From DASYML01 sp036399835 (GTDB lineage Bacteria > Acidobacteriota > Blastocatellia > Pyrinomonadales > Pyrinomonadaceae): a stretch of DNA of 20,330 bases. Positions 6,283 to 13,677 of this stretch are shown here, one piece after another. The number at the start of each line of letters is the position of its first letter. Position 1 is the first letter of the stretch. The DNA is taken from the NCBI GenBank assembly GCA_036399835.1, contig DASWMI010000156.1, forward strand, positions 1 to 20,330, written 5' to 3'. Position numbers and translations under genes: made by a program. The notes beneath the pieces are model-generated. The model made no database searches. It worked only from the letters and a program-made list of their open reading frames with translations, and had not been told where the DNA came from.

Positions 6283-8283
6283 ATGAGCGAGATTAACGTT
6301 CAGTTGAATAATGGGGCGGCGGCGCAGCTTGAGTCACCCGTGACGGTCGCGGAGGTCTTGAAGAGGCTCGACCGCGAGGCTGCGAAAAAAGCTCTGGCGG
6401 CGCGCGTCAACGGGCGCGAGGTAGACCTGGCCTATACCCTGAGCGCACAGGAGAATAATGGCGGGCCGATTAGGATCGAGCCTGTGTTGCCTGAGACGCT
6501 TGAGGGGTTGGATGTGCTCAGGCACTCGACCGCGCACCTGCTGGCGGCGGCTGTGCTGGACCTTTTTCCGGGCACGCAACTCGGCATTGGACCAGCGCTT
6601 CTGGACGACCCGCGCTATGGCTTTTTCTATGATGTGATTGCGCCGCGCGTTCTGACGGATGCGGACCTGCCCATCATCGAAAAACGTATGCGCGAGATAG
6701 CCAAGCGCAATCTTGCTTACCGCCGTGAAGAGATTCCGAAGGCGGATGCTTTGAAGGTTTTCTCGGAGCGCGAAGAGCCTTTGAAGTGCGAGCTGATTGA
6801 CGAGAAGGCCGGCGAAGTCGTCAGCGTTTACTATATTGACGGCTCGCCTTTTATAGACTTCTGTCTAGGCCCGCATGTGCCGAACACGAACAGGCTGCGC
6901 GCCTTCAAGCTGCTCTCGCTCTCCGGCGCATACTGGAAGGGCGACCCCGAAAATCCGCAGATGCAGCGCATCTACGGCACGGCCTTCTTTACGCAGGAGG
7001 AGCTGGACGGCTGGGTCAGGCAGCGCGAGGAAGCGGAAAAGCGCGACCATCGCAGGCTCGGCAGAGAGCTGGACCTTTTCTCGATTCAGGACCAGTACGG
7101 GCAGGGCCTCATCTTCTGGCATCCGAAGGGCGGCGCGATACGCAAGGAGATGGAAGATTACCTGCGCGGAGAATTAATCAAGCGAGGCTACGGGCTGGTC
7201 TTTACGCCGCATATTGCCCGCCGCGAGTTGTGGCAGATTAGCGGCCATGAAGAGAACTACGCCGACGCGATGTTTGCTCCGACCGAGCTTGAAGAGACGG
7301 AGTTCAGGCTGAAACCCATGAACTGCCCGTTTCACATAGCCATTTATAAATCATCGCAGCACTCTTATCGTGAGCTGCCGCTGCGCTACGCGGAGCTTGG
7401 CACGTGTTACCGAGCCGAGCTCTCAGGCACGCTCCACGGGCTGATGCGCGTGCGAGGGTTTACGCAGGATGATGCGCACATCTTCTGTACGCCCGAAGCC
7501 GTGCGCGGCGAGATTGTAGATTGCATACATTTTGCTTTCGCTGTCCTGGGCACATTCGGTTTCGACAAGTTCAAAATCGAGTTGTCGGTCAAGGGCCAGG
7601 ACCTTTCAAAGCCGTATCTAGGCTCGGATGAGGATTGGGAGCGTGCGGAACAGGCGCTGGTCGAAGCGTTGCAGCAGCAGCAGCTCGCTTACGAGCGGAT
7701 GGAGGGCGAGGCGGCCTTTTATGGTCCAAAGATTGACATTAAGGTCGAGGACGCCATCGGTCGGCTGTGGCAGTTAACGACCGTCCAGTTTGATTTCAAT
7801 CTCCCTGAGCGTTTCCAGCTTGAATATATCGGCGAGGATAATAAAGCCCATCGCCCGACGATGATTCATCGTGCGCTGTTCGGCTCGGTCGAGCGCTTCT
7901 TCGGCGTCCTCATTGAGCATTACGCGGGCGCGTTTCCGATGTGGCTGGCACCCGTGCAGATTGCCGTGCTGCCGATTACGGACCGCATCAACGAGTATGC
8001 CGAGGGAGTTGCACGAGAGCTTCGCTCCGTTGGCCTGAGAGTTGATTTGAATCTGCGAAGCGAGAAGGTCGGCGCGAAGATTCGTGATGCCCAGTTGCAA
8101 AAAGTTCCCTTCATGCTTGTGCTCGGCGACCGCGAGATGGAGGAAGGCAAAGTCGCCGTGCGCGAACGAAAAAGGGGGGACCTAGGCGCGATGACGCTCG
8201 ACGAATTCAAGAGGATGGCACGTCAACTCGTCGAGACGCGCGCTATTAATAATAGTCTGGAGTCTGAGAGTCCGAGTGTCTGA
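6283..8283 (+). CDS. thrS: Threonyl-tRNA synthetase
   Basis: A 666-residue class II synthetase that charges tRNA-Thr in the cytoplasm. Domain order is complete: TGS domain (about 1-65); N2 editing domain with H81-x3-H85 and C194-x3-H198, which hydrolyses Ser-tRNA-Thr; the catalytic core; and the C-terminal anticodon-binding domain (from about 565, AVLPITDRINEYAEGVARELRS). The catalytic zinc ligands are visible as C348 (PMNCPFH), H399 (QDDAHIF) and H529 (MIHRALFG), with the same 51-residue gap between the first two as in E. coli ThrRS. I use ATG 6283 (MSEINVQLNNG) rather than TTG 6253; GGAG lies 12 nt upstream. Odd feature: the last nine or so residues, SLESESPSV, are encoded by the repeat element at 8254-8353, so the C-terminal tail is repeat-derived. 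Confidence 0.97.
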   Translation: MSEINVQLNNGAAAQLESPVTVAEVLKRLDREAAKKALAARVNGREVDLAYTLSAQENNGGPIRIEPVLPETLEGLDVLRHSTAHLLAAAVLDLFPGTQLGIGPALLDDPRYGFFYDVIAPRVLTDADLPIIEKRMREIAKRNLAYRREEIPKADALKVFSEREEPLKCELIDEKAGEVVSVYYIDGSPFIDFCLGPHVPNTNRLRAFKLLSLSGAYWKGDPENPQMQRIYGTAFFTQEELDGWVRQREEAEKRDHRRLGRELDLFSIQDQYGQGLIFWHPKGGAIRKEMEDYLRGELIKRGYGLVFTPHIARRELWQISGHEENYADAMFAPTELEETEFRLKPMNCPFHIAIYKSSQHSYRELPLRYAELGTCYRAELSGTLHGLMRVRGFTQDDAHIFCTPEAVRGEIVDCIHFAFAVLGTFGFDKFKIELSVKGQDLSKPYLGSDEDWERAEQALVEALQQQQLAYERMEGEAAFYGPKIDIKVEDAIGRLWQLTTVQFDFNLPERFQLEYIGEDNKAHRPTMIHRALFGSVERFFGVLIEHYAGAFPMWLAPVQIAVLPITDRINEYAEGVARELRSVGLRVDLNLRSEKVGAKIRDAQLQKVPFMLVLGDREMEEGKVAVRERKRGDLGAMTLDEFKRMARQLVETRAINNSLESESPSV

Positions 8284-8353
8284 AGTCTGAGAGTCAAAAG
8301 AAATTTTTTTGCTTTTGACTCTCAGACTCCGCACTCTCAGGCTCTCGGACTCG
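8254..8353. repeat. Octamer/heptamer hairpin element 2 (thrS end - infC start)
   Basis: AGTCTGAGAGTCAAAAG at 8284-8300 pairs perfectly (17 bp) with CTTTTGACTCTCAGACT at 8312-8328 across an 11 nt A/T-rich loop. Further units of the type GAGTCTGA / GAGTCCGA (7-8 bp) extend the left arm back to 8254, inside thrS, and the right arm to 8353. Same family as the element at 13232-13314. Could act as an attenuator between thrS and infC. Confidence 0.85.
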
Positions 8354-8359
8354 TAAAAT

Positions 8360-8375
8360 GGGAGGTGCAGGTATC
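8360..8375 (+). promoter_or_regulatory. infC Shine-Dalgarno and AUC start codon
   Basis: GGGAGGT at 8360-8366 is a strong Shine-Dalgarno sequence. It lies inside the reading frame of the nearest ATG (8358), so cannot serve it, but is 7 nt before the in-frame ATC at 8373-8375. No Shine-Dalgarno precedes the ATG. IF3 genes classically start at AUU, which IF3 itself discriminates against to regulate its synthesis; AUC belongs to the same class of discriminated codons. Confidence 0.65.
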
Positions 8376-8987
8376 GCTACAGGTTTTCGTGGTCGCGGAC
8401 AACGCCCTGACAATCGTCGTGGGCCAACCGTGCGTATTAACGAGCGCATTCGCATACCGGAAGTGCGCGTCATCGCTGACGACGGCGAACAACTCGGCGT
8501 GATGAATACGCGCGAGGCCATCAACCTGGCGCGCGAGCGCGGGTTGGATTTGGTCGAGGTCGCGCCCAGCGCAGAGCCGCCCGTCTGCCGGATTATAGAT
8601 TACGGCAAGTTTCAGTACGAAGCGAAAAAGAAGGCGGCTGATGCCAAGAAGAAACAGGTCATCATCACCGTCAAAGAGGTCAAGTTCAGACCGAGCACGG
8701 ACGAGCATGACTATAACTACCGCGTCAAACATGCGCGCGAATGGCTCGAAGACGGCGATAAGGTGAAGGCCACAATCTGGTTTCGCGGGCGCGAGATGAC
8801 GCACCGCGAGCTGGGCGCGCGTATCCTTGAGAAACTGGAAAAAGACCTCTCGGATATAGGCGAAGTCGAAGCCCGCCCGCGTATGGAGGGCAACCAGATG
8901 TTTATCATCATGGCCCCCAAGCGCCACAAATCCGCCGCCAAACACGAAGGCGGCGGGCAGGACCAGCCACCTGAGTCTGGAAGCTGA
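8373..8987 (+). CDS. infC: Translation initiation factor IF-3
   Basis: Binds the 30S subunit, prevents premature 50S joining and proofreads the start codon. About 204 residues from ATC 8373 (209 from ATG 8358). The family N-domain reads VRINERIRIPEVRVI then LGVMNTREAINLARERGLDL and AEPPVCRIIDYGKFQYE; the linker is Lys-rich (AKKKAADAKKKQ); the C-domain begins VKEVKFRPSTDEHDYNYRV and contains FRGREMTHRELG and the ending MFIIMAPKRHK. A short acidic/Gly tail follows. I favour the ATC because of the GGGAGGT 7 nt upstream; a short Gly/Arg-rich leader precedes the IF3 core either way. The TGA stop overlaps the first unit of the next repeat element. Gene order thrS-infC-rpmI-rplT is classical. Confidence 0.95.
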   Translation: MATGFRGRGQRPDNRRGPTVRINERIRIPEVRVIADDGEQLGVMNTREAINLARERGLDLVEVAPSAEPPVCRIIDYGKFQYEAKKKAADAKKKQVIITVKEVKFRPSTDEHDYNYRVKHAREWLEDGDKVKATIWFRGREMTHRELGARILEKLEKDLSDIGEVEARPRMEGNQMFIIMAPKRHKSAAKHEGGGQDQPPESGS

Positions 8988-9101
8988 TTTTAGATTTTGG
9001 ATTTTGGATTTGCGATGTCAGGCGGGACGAGAAATCGAAGCCTGTCAATGGCGCAGCCAGTATCAATAGATCGCAAATCAAAAATCAAAAATCGCAAATT
9101 T
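8986..9101. repeat. Heptamer hairpin element 3 (infC - rpmI)
   Basis: The left arm is strictly 7-periodic: GATTTTA 8986, GATTTTG 8993, GATTTTG 9000, GATTTGC 9007, GAT. The right arm is likewise: ATCGCAA 9070, ATCAAAA 9077, ATCAAAA 9084, ATCGCAA 9091. Arms 8993-9016 and 9070-9093 are inverted copies with 22 of 24 positions matching. The loop is 53 nt. The first unit starts within the infC stop codon. Confidence 0.85.
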
Positions 9102-9117
9102 AACAAGAGGAACGGTT

Positions 9118-9321
9118 ATGCCAAAACTAAAGACACACAAGGGAGCGGCCAAAAGGTTTCGCTCGACCGCTTCGGGCAAGTTTAAGCGCGGGCATTCGCA
9201 TGCGCGCCATATTCTGACCTCGAAAGAGCACAAGCGTAAGCGGCTGCTGGATATTGACACGCTTGTCTCCGAATCGGACCAGGAGCGCATCGAGAAGATG
9301 CTGCCCTACGGAAGAAACTAA
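9118..9321 (+). CDS. rpmI: 50S ribosomal protein bL35
   Basis: A 67-residue, very basic protein: MPKLKTHKGAAKRFRSTASG at the N-terminus and KFKRGHSHARHILTSKEHKR next, the invariant bL35 pattern of Lys/Arg and His. It is a small component of the large ribosomal subunit that lies in the rRNA interior. The length is normal (64-67). AAGAGGAA lies 7-14 nt upstream of ATG 9118. It is flanked on both sides by heptamer hairpin elements, unlike the tight spacing seen in most rpmI-rplT pairs. Confidence 0.97.
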   Translation: MPKLKTHKGAAKRFRSTASGKFKRGHSHARHILTSKEHKRKRLLDIDTLVSESDQERIEKMLPYGRN

Positions 9322-9326
9322 ATAAG

Positions 9327-9448
9327 GGATGAAGGATGAAGCAAAGTGGATGAGAGATGAGCTATGGGGGATGAGCTAGTCTGGCTGATAAACAAGCGGA
9401 CTATTCACTCGAAACTCTTCATCGCTCAATCGCTTCGGCCTCATCTTT
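9327..9448. repeat. Heptamer hairpin element 4, degenerate (rpmI - rplT)
   Basis: Seven consecutive 7-bp slots start at 9327: GGATGAA at 9327 and 9334, GGATGAG at 9348 and 9369, AGATGAG at 9355, with two diverged slots at 9341 and 9362 still keeping register. Complementary pieces follow on the right: CTCTTCATC at 9415-9423 and CTCATCTTT at 9440-9448. It is an older-looking, decayed copy of the same architecture. The following GGAGGTG at 9456-9462 is the rplT Shine-Dalgarno. Confidence 0.65.
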
Positions 9449-9469
9449 GACAAATGGAGGTGACGAGTT

Positions 9470-9856
9470 ATGCCTCGTGCAAAACGTGGAAACAAGCGTC
9501 TCGAAAGACGCAAGAAGATTTTAAAATTAGCCAAAGGTTATCGCGGCACAAAGTCTAAGCTTTATCGCTCGGCCAAAGAGTCTGTCGAGCGCGGTTTGAA
9601 CTTCGCTTACACTGGCCGCAAATTGAAGAAACGCGATTTTCGTAGCCTGTGGATCGTTCGCATAGGCGCAGCCGCGCGGTTGAATGGCCTCAACTATTCG
9701 CAGTTCATGCACGGCCTCAAGCTGGCCGGGATAGAACTGGACCGGAAAGTTTTGGCGGACATCGCCGCCAACCAGCCGGAAACATTCACGGCGCTCGCGG
9801 GACAGGTCAGGACCGCCCTCGATAACGAGCGGAGCGCGCAGCCTGCCGCGGCTTGA
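9470..9856 (+). CDS. rplT: 50S ribosomal protein bL20
   Basis: A 128-residue basic protein starting MPRAKRGNKRLERRKKILKL, followed by AKGYRGTKSKLYRSAKESVE and the globular C-domain RDFRSLWIVRIGAAARLNGL / NYSQFMHGLKLAGIELDRKV. This is the textbook bL20 sequence; the protein nucleates large-subunit assembly and in several bacteria represses its own operon. A strong Shine-Dalgarno (GGAGGTG) sits 7 nt before ATG 9470. The C-terminal tail is Ala-rich. It is followed after only 25 bp by pheS, so those two are likely co-transcribed and coupled. I see no L20-binding mimic in the upstream leader that I could name. Confidence 0.97.
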   Translation: MPRAKRGNKRLERRKKILKLAKGYRGTKSKLYRSAKESVERGLNFAYTGRKLKKRDFRSLWIVRIGAAARLNGLNYSQFMHGLKLAGIELDRKVLADIAANQPETFTALAGQVRTALDNERSAQPAAA

Positions 9857-9881
9857 GCCGTCGAAGCGAAGGACCAAAGTA

Positions 9882-10985
9882 ATGCCGGAAGGCGTTGACA
9901 ACGAAGACCCGAAACTGAAAGCGGAAGCGGCACGCGAAGCGTTCGAGCGAGAGTTTGAACGCTTCGCACGCTTTGATCCGGAGGCGGGCGCGCAATCTCT
10001 CTCGCTCAAGGAAGCCGAAACGCTCGAGCGCGAGCTGGGCGAGCTGCGCACGCGGCACACCGGCAAAAAGAGTGATGTCGCGGCCATCATGAAGATGATC
10101 GGGCGCGTCGCACCCGATGAGCGTAAGAGCTTCGGCCAGCAGATGCAGCAGATCGAAGCAAGCATCAAGCAGGCGATTGATAAGGCTGATGCCGCGCTCA
10201 AAACTTTTATCCAGGGGGCGCGCTCGGAGCGCGAGGCGCTGGACGTGACCCTGCCCGGCAGACGCACGCGGCGCGGCCATCTGCACCCGATTACGCTGCT
10301 CAAGCAGGAGATCGAAGACATCTTTGTTTCGATGGGCTATATCGTCGAAGACGACCGCGAGGTCGAGACGGATTTTTACAATTTCGACGCGCTGAATATT
10401 CCTGAAGGCCACCCGGCGCGGGCTTCGCAGGACACCTTCTATACGACAGAGGGCTTTGCGCTCCGCTCGCAGACTTCGACCGTACAGATTCACGCCATGC
10501 AGCGGCGCGGCGTGCCCGTGCGTATGATTGCGCCCGGTCGCGTCTTTCGACGAGATACGCCGGATGCGACGCACAATCCGATGTTCTTCCAGGTCGAAGG
10601 TCTCTGCGTGGACCAGGGCATCACGATGGCCCACTTGAAGGGAACGCTACAGGAGTTTGTCAGTCGTCTCTTTGGACCACAAACGCGAACGCGCTTCCGT
10701 CCCTCTTACTTTCCTTTCACGGAGCCGAGCGCGGAGGTTGACTATAGCTGCTTCAAGTGCGGCGGCCAGGGTTGCCGCATCTGTAAGGGTTCGGGCTGGA
10801 TAGAGCTTGGCGGCTCAGGGATGGTCCACCCGAACGTGCTACGCACGGTTGGCGTTGACACGGAAATCTATACGGGCTTTGCCTTTGGCCTCGGCATTGA
10901 CCGTATGTGCGCGCTCATGTACGGCCTCGACGACATACGCCTGCTCTTCGAGAACGACACACGCTTTCTCGAACAATTCAAATAA
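9882..10985 (+). CDS. pheS: Phenylalanyl-tRNA synthetase alpha subunit
   Basis: A 367-residue catalytic subunit of the alpha2-beta2 PheRS. The N-terminal helical coiled-coil (about 12-120) binds tRNA. The class II core shows GHPAR (177-180 region), LRSQTSTVQIHAM (195-206), motif 2 APGRVFRRDTPDATHNPMFF (217-236) and motif 3 GFAFGLGIDRM (332-342). Cys290, 293, 298 and 301 (CFKCGGQGCRIC) form a four-cysteine zinc-ribbon-like insertion found in many bacterial PheS. A GAAGGA ribosome-binding site lies just upstream. The gene is 25 bp after rplT; 89 bp with a heptamer hairpin separates it from pheT, whereas pheS and pheT are usually tightly coupled. Confidence 0.97.
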   Translation: MPEGVDNEDPKLKAEAAREAFEREFERFARFDPEAGAQSLSLKEAETLERELGELRTRHTGKKSDVAAIMKMIGRVAPDERKSFGQQMQQIEASIKQAIDKADAALKTFIQGARSEREALDVTLPGRRTRRGHLHPITLLKQEIEDIFVSMGYIVEDDREVETDFYNFDALNIPEGHPARASQDTFYTTEGFALRSQTSTVQIHAMQRRGVPVRMIAPGRVFRRDTPDATHNPMFFQVEGLCVDQGITMAHLKGTLQEFVSRLFGPQTRTRFRPSYFPFTEPSAEVDYSCFKCGGQGCRICKGSGWIELGGSGMVHPNVLRTVGVDTEIYTGFAFGLGIDRMCALMYGLDDIRLLFENDTRFLEQFK

Positions 10986-10987
10986 GA

Positions 10988-11070
10988 CAGTTTTTCAGTT
11001 TTCGGTTTTCAGTTTTAAGCAACGGACAAGCTGCTTTGACTGAAAACTGAAAACTGAAAACTGAAAACTG
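10988..11070. repeat. Heptamer hairpin element 5 (pheS - pheT)
   Basis: The right arm holds four exact tandem TGAAAAC units (from 11041; arm 11038-11070). The left arm 10988-11016 holds the complementary CAGTTTT unit three times plus CGGTTTT. The loop has an inner stem AAGCA/TGCTT at 11017-11021 and 11032-11036. Loop and arms both resemble the element at 15474-15519, so the two are related copies. Its end is 4 nt from the pheT start codon. Confidence 0.9.
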
Positions 11071-11074
11071 CGTT

Positions 11075-13219
11075 ATGAATATCAGTTATCACTGGCTACG
11101 CGAATTGACTGGCACAGAGGCATCGCCGCAGGAGCTGCGCGACCGGCTGACGATGTGCGGGCTGGCGGTGGATGCCGCCGAAGAGAAGGGCGACGATTAC
11201 GTGCTGGATGTCGAAGTCCCTTCAAATCGCCCCGACTGTCTTTCGCATCTTGGCATTGCGCGCGAAGTTGCCTTGATGGAAGGCGGGCGCGTCCGGCTGC
11301 CGGAAAAGAAGCCAGCGCGGATGGATGGCAGTGCAAGGGATTTTGCGTCCGTCGAGATCAGGGATACGGATTTGTGCCTGCGTTATGCTGCGCGCGTGGT
11401 GCGCGGCGTAAAGATTGGCCCATCGCCGGAGTGGCTGGTCCGGCGGCTGGAAACCATAGGGCAGCGCGCGATCAATAACGTGGCGGATATTACGAACTAC
11501 GTTTTGCACGAGCAGGGACAACCTCTTCATGCTTTCGATCTTGAAAGGCTAGCTGGCAAGCAGATCGTCGTGCGGCGCGCGCTAGAGGGCGAGAAGCTCA
11601 AAACACTCGACAAGGTAGAGCGCACGCTGGGAGGCGAGATGCAGGTCATCGCGGATGCCGAGCGCGCGATCGCTCTGGCCGGCGTGATGGGCGGGGAAGA
11701 GACGGAAATCTCCGACCGGACCAGTGATGTTTTAATCGAGAGCGCCTACTTCGTTCCCTTATCCGTGCGGCAGACGGCACGCGCTCTGGGGCTGAACACG
11801 GAGGCTTCCTATCGCTTTGAGCGCGGCGCGGATTATGGCGCTGTGCTTCGCGCGCAGGAGCGCTGCGTCGAGCTGATCTGCGAGATAGCGGGCGGGACGG
11901 CAACCGAAGACGCGATTGATGTCTATCCGTCTAAGCTTAATCCTGGTCCGATTCTACTGCGGACGGAGCGCGTCGAAGCATTGACCGGATTAAAAGTAGA
12001 GCCTGCGGAGATGGAGCGCATACTGACAGGGCTTGGACTGGAAAGGCGCGAAGTTCTGGCCGTCAGCAAGGGCGAGTGGAGCTTGCAGGGACAGACGCAC
12101 GAAGAGCTGGTCCTGGACGCGAGCACGTTGATGACTTTTGTTCCTCCCACATGGCGCGCAGATCTCTTGATTGAAGCGGACTTGATTGAAGAGATCGCGC
12201 GCCACACGGGTTATGAACGAATCGCAACGGAGATTCCGCCCGCCAGAGGCGCAGGCGAATACCAACCTGCCGAACAGAAGAGGCGCGCGATGCGACAGGC
12301 TCTCAACGCCTGCGGATTCGACGAGGCCGTCAACTTCAGCTTTATCGCCTCGACGCACGACAAACATTTTCAGCTCGTGCCGGAGTTTGCCGCGGATGAA
12401 AATGGCGAGGAGAGCTTTATCACGCTGAGCAATCCGATTATCGAGGGCGCGACGCGTATGCGACCGACGCTGTTGCCCGGCCTACTGGATGCCTTGCGCC
12501 ACAATTTCAATAAGGGGACGCGCAACGTGCGGCTGTTTGAGACGGGGCGCATCTTTAAGGCAAGCGAAGAGCGCGGCGAGCTGCCCTCGGAGCGCGAGGC
12601 GCTGGCACTCCTGGCAACGGGCGGCGCGCTCGAAGAGGAACGCGCGGAAGCTACGCGCCAGCTCGATTTTTACGACCTCAAGGGCGCGCTCGAAGCTGCT
12701 GTGGATGCGATGAAGATTGGTCCACTGGATTTTCAACCCGCGCGAGTCAAGCACCTGCGCGAAGGCCAGTCCGCAAGCATCTCTCTTGAAGGCAAAAGGA
12801 TCGGCACTATCGGCAGGCTAGATGAGAGCCTGGCCGCAAGCTACAAGTTTCGCCAGCCGGTTTATCTGGCGGAGCTGGATTACACAACCTTGCTTGAAGC
12901 GAAAGAATCAACGGTCGTTTACACGCCGCTCTCGCGGTTTCCTTCGGTCGTGCGTGATGTCTCGCTCTTGGTCGAGCGCCGCGTGACGCTCGCGGATTTG
13001 CTTCAGACAATCAAAGAGCAGTCGGTGAAATACTGGCGCGACGCGAAGCTCGTCTATGTCTATGAAGGCGAAGGCGTGCCGGATGGGCTGCGCTCCGTGA
13101 CCTTGCGGATGGAGTATCGCGCGGACGAGCGGACGCTTCGTGATGAAGAGGTTGATGAGACCCACTGGCGTCTCGTCAAAGTTTTAGAAGAGAAGCTCGG
13201 CGCACAGATTAGAGGATAA
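11075..13219 (+). CDS. pheT: Phenylalanyl-tRNA synthetase beta subunit, short form without tRNA-bind domain
   Basis: A 714-residue beta subunit (E. coli 795). It begins MNISYHWLRELTG and passes from CGLAVDAAEEKGDD straight to VLDVEVPSNRPDCLSHLGIA. The roughly 105-residue tRNA-bind/EMAP-like OB domain that normally lies between these two pieces is missing. The B3/B4 editing region (INNVADITNYVLHEQGQPLH, VMGGEETEISDRTSDVLIES), the B5 domain (TFVPPTWRADLLIEADLIEE), the inactive synthetase-like core (PIIEGATRMRPTLLPGLLDA) and the C-terminal FDX-ACB anticodon domain (SRFPSVVRDVSLLVERRVTL) are all present. The 20 nt before ATG 11075 are repeat sequence with no Shine-Dalgarno, so initiation must be unusual or structure-dependent. 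Short PheT forms occur in other bacteria, so the protein is probably functional. Confidence 0.96.
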   Translation: MNISYHWLRELTGTEASPQELRDRLTMCGLAVDAAEEKGDDYVLDVEVPSNRPDCLSHLGIAREVALMEGGRVRLPEKKPARMDGSARDFASVEIRDTDLCLRYAARVVRGVKIGPSPEWLVRRLETIGQRAINNVADITNYVLHEQGQPLHAFDLERLAGKQIVVRRALEGEKLKTLDKVERTLGGEMQVIADAERAIALAGVMGGEETEISDRTSDVLIESAYFVPLSVRQTARALGLNTEASYRFERGADYGAVLRAQERCVELICEIAGGTATEDAIDVYPSKLNPGPILLRTERVEALTGLKVEPAEMERILTGLGLERREVLAVSKGEWSLQGQTHEELVLDASTLMTFVPPTWRADLLIEADLIEEIARHTGYERIATEIPPARGAGEYQPAEQKRRAMRQALNACGFDEAVNFSFIASTHDKHFQLVPEFAADENGEESFITLSNPIIEGATRMRPTLLPGLLDALRHNFNKGTRNVRLFETGRIFKASEERGELPSEREALALLATGGALEEERAEATRQLDFYDLKGALEAAVDAMKIGPLDFQPARVKHLREGQSASISLEGKRIGTIGRLDESLAASYKFRQPVYLAELDYTTLLEAKESTVVYTPLSRFPSVVRDVSLLVERRVTLADLLQTIKEQSVKYWRDAKLVYVYEGEGVPDGLRSVTLRMEYRADERTLRDEEVDETHWRLVKVLEEKLGAQIRG

Positions 13220-13231
13220 AAGTCCGAGCAT

Positions 13232-13314
13232 AAAAAGTCTGAGAGTCCGAGAGTCTAGAGTCCGGAGTCAAAAAAAACATTTAGACCTCTGACTCTCGGA
13301 CTCTCAGACTTTTT
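13232..13314. repeat. Octamer/heptamer hairpin element 6 (pheT - zapB), terminator-like
   Basis: Left arm 13232-13255 and right arm 13291-13314 are a perfect 24-bp inverted repeat. Units are AGTCTGAG, AGTCCGAG, AGTCTAG, AGTCCGG. The right arm ends in TTTTT, so on the plus strand it could terminate the thrS-pheT transcript. Same family as the element at the thrS-infC junction. Confidence 0.9.
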
Positions 13315-13318
13315 ACTC

Positions 13319-13347
13319 TTGCGCTTGCGCCTCCGAAGTCGCATAAT
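13319..13347 (+). promoter_or_regulatory. Possible promoter for zapB-zapA
   Basis: TTGCGC (13319-13324), 17 bp, CATAAT (13342-13347) is a fair sigma70-type match just after the terminator-like hairpin. A perfect TATAAT also occurs at 13379-13384 but without a good -35 and very close to the gene. A small hairpin AATCAA/TTGATT spans 13345-13377. Confidence 0.4.
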
Positions 13348-13395
13348 CAAGCGGCTCTTCTGACCCGCCTGTTGATTATATAATGGAGACTAACG

Positions 13396-13677
13396 ATGGT
13401 CGGCCTTTCTGGACTCGAAAAATTTTCACATCTTGAAGATAAAATCTACCGGACCATCGAGCTGACGAAAACGCTCCGACAGGAGAAGGAAGTCCTCGAA
13501 CGCGAGATCGGCGTGACCAGGCGCGAGCTGGGGAATCTGCTGAGCGAGAAGGAACGTCTTGAAGCACAGGTCGAGCGGCTGCTTTCCGAGCGCGATACGA
13601 TTCGCATGAAAGTCGAAGCCATGCTCGATGCCATTGCCACGCTTGATCCCGAGATGGCAGAGGTAATGCGTAAATGA
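13396..13677 (+). CDS. ZapB-like coiled-coil cell division protein
   Basis: A 93-residue, almost wholly coiled-coil protein: LEKFSHLEDKIYRTIELTKT then heptad-rich EKEVLEREIGVTRRELGNLL and KERLEAQVERLLSERDTIRM, ending in a short LDPEMAEVMRK tail. Composition, length and position directly before zapA suggest a ZapB-like Z-ring bundling partner. Coiled coils are poor family markers, so this rests mostly on context. ATG 13396 has GGAG 7 nt upstream. The stop codon overlaps the ATG of the next frame (ATGA at 13674-13677), pointing to translational coupling with zapA. Confidence 0.7.
   Translation: MVGLSGLEKFSHLEDKIYRTIELTKTLRQEKEVLEREIGVTRRELGNLLSEKERLEAQVERLLSERDTIRMKVEAMLDAIATLDPEMAEVMRK

Noticed and set aside
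9527..10634. Long minus-strand open frames (264 and 275 codons) opposite rplT/pheS
   Set aside because: They lie antisense to well-supported rplT and pheS, have no family-like sequence and are typical shadows in high-GC coding DNA.
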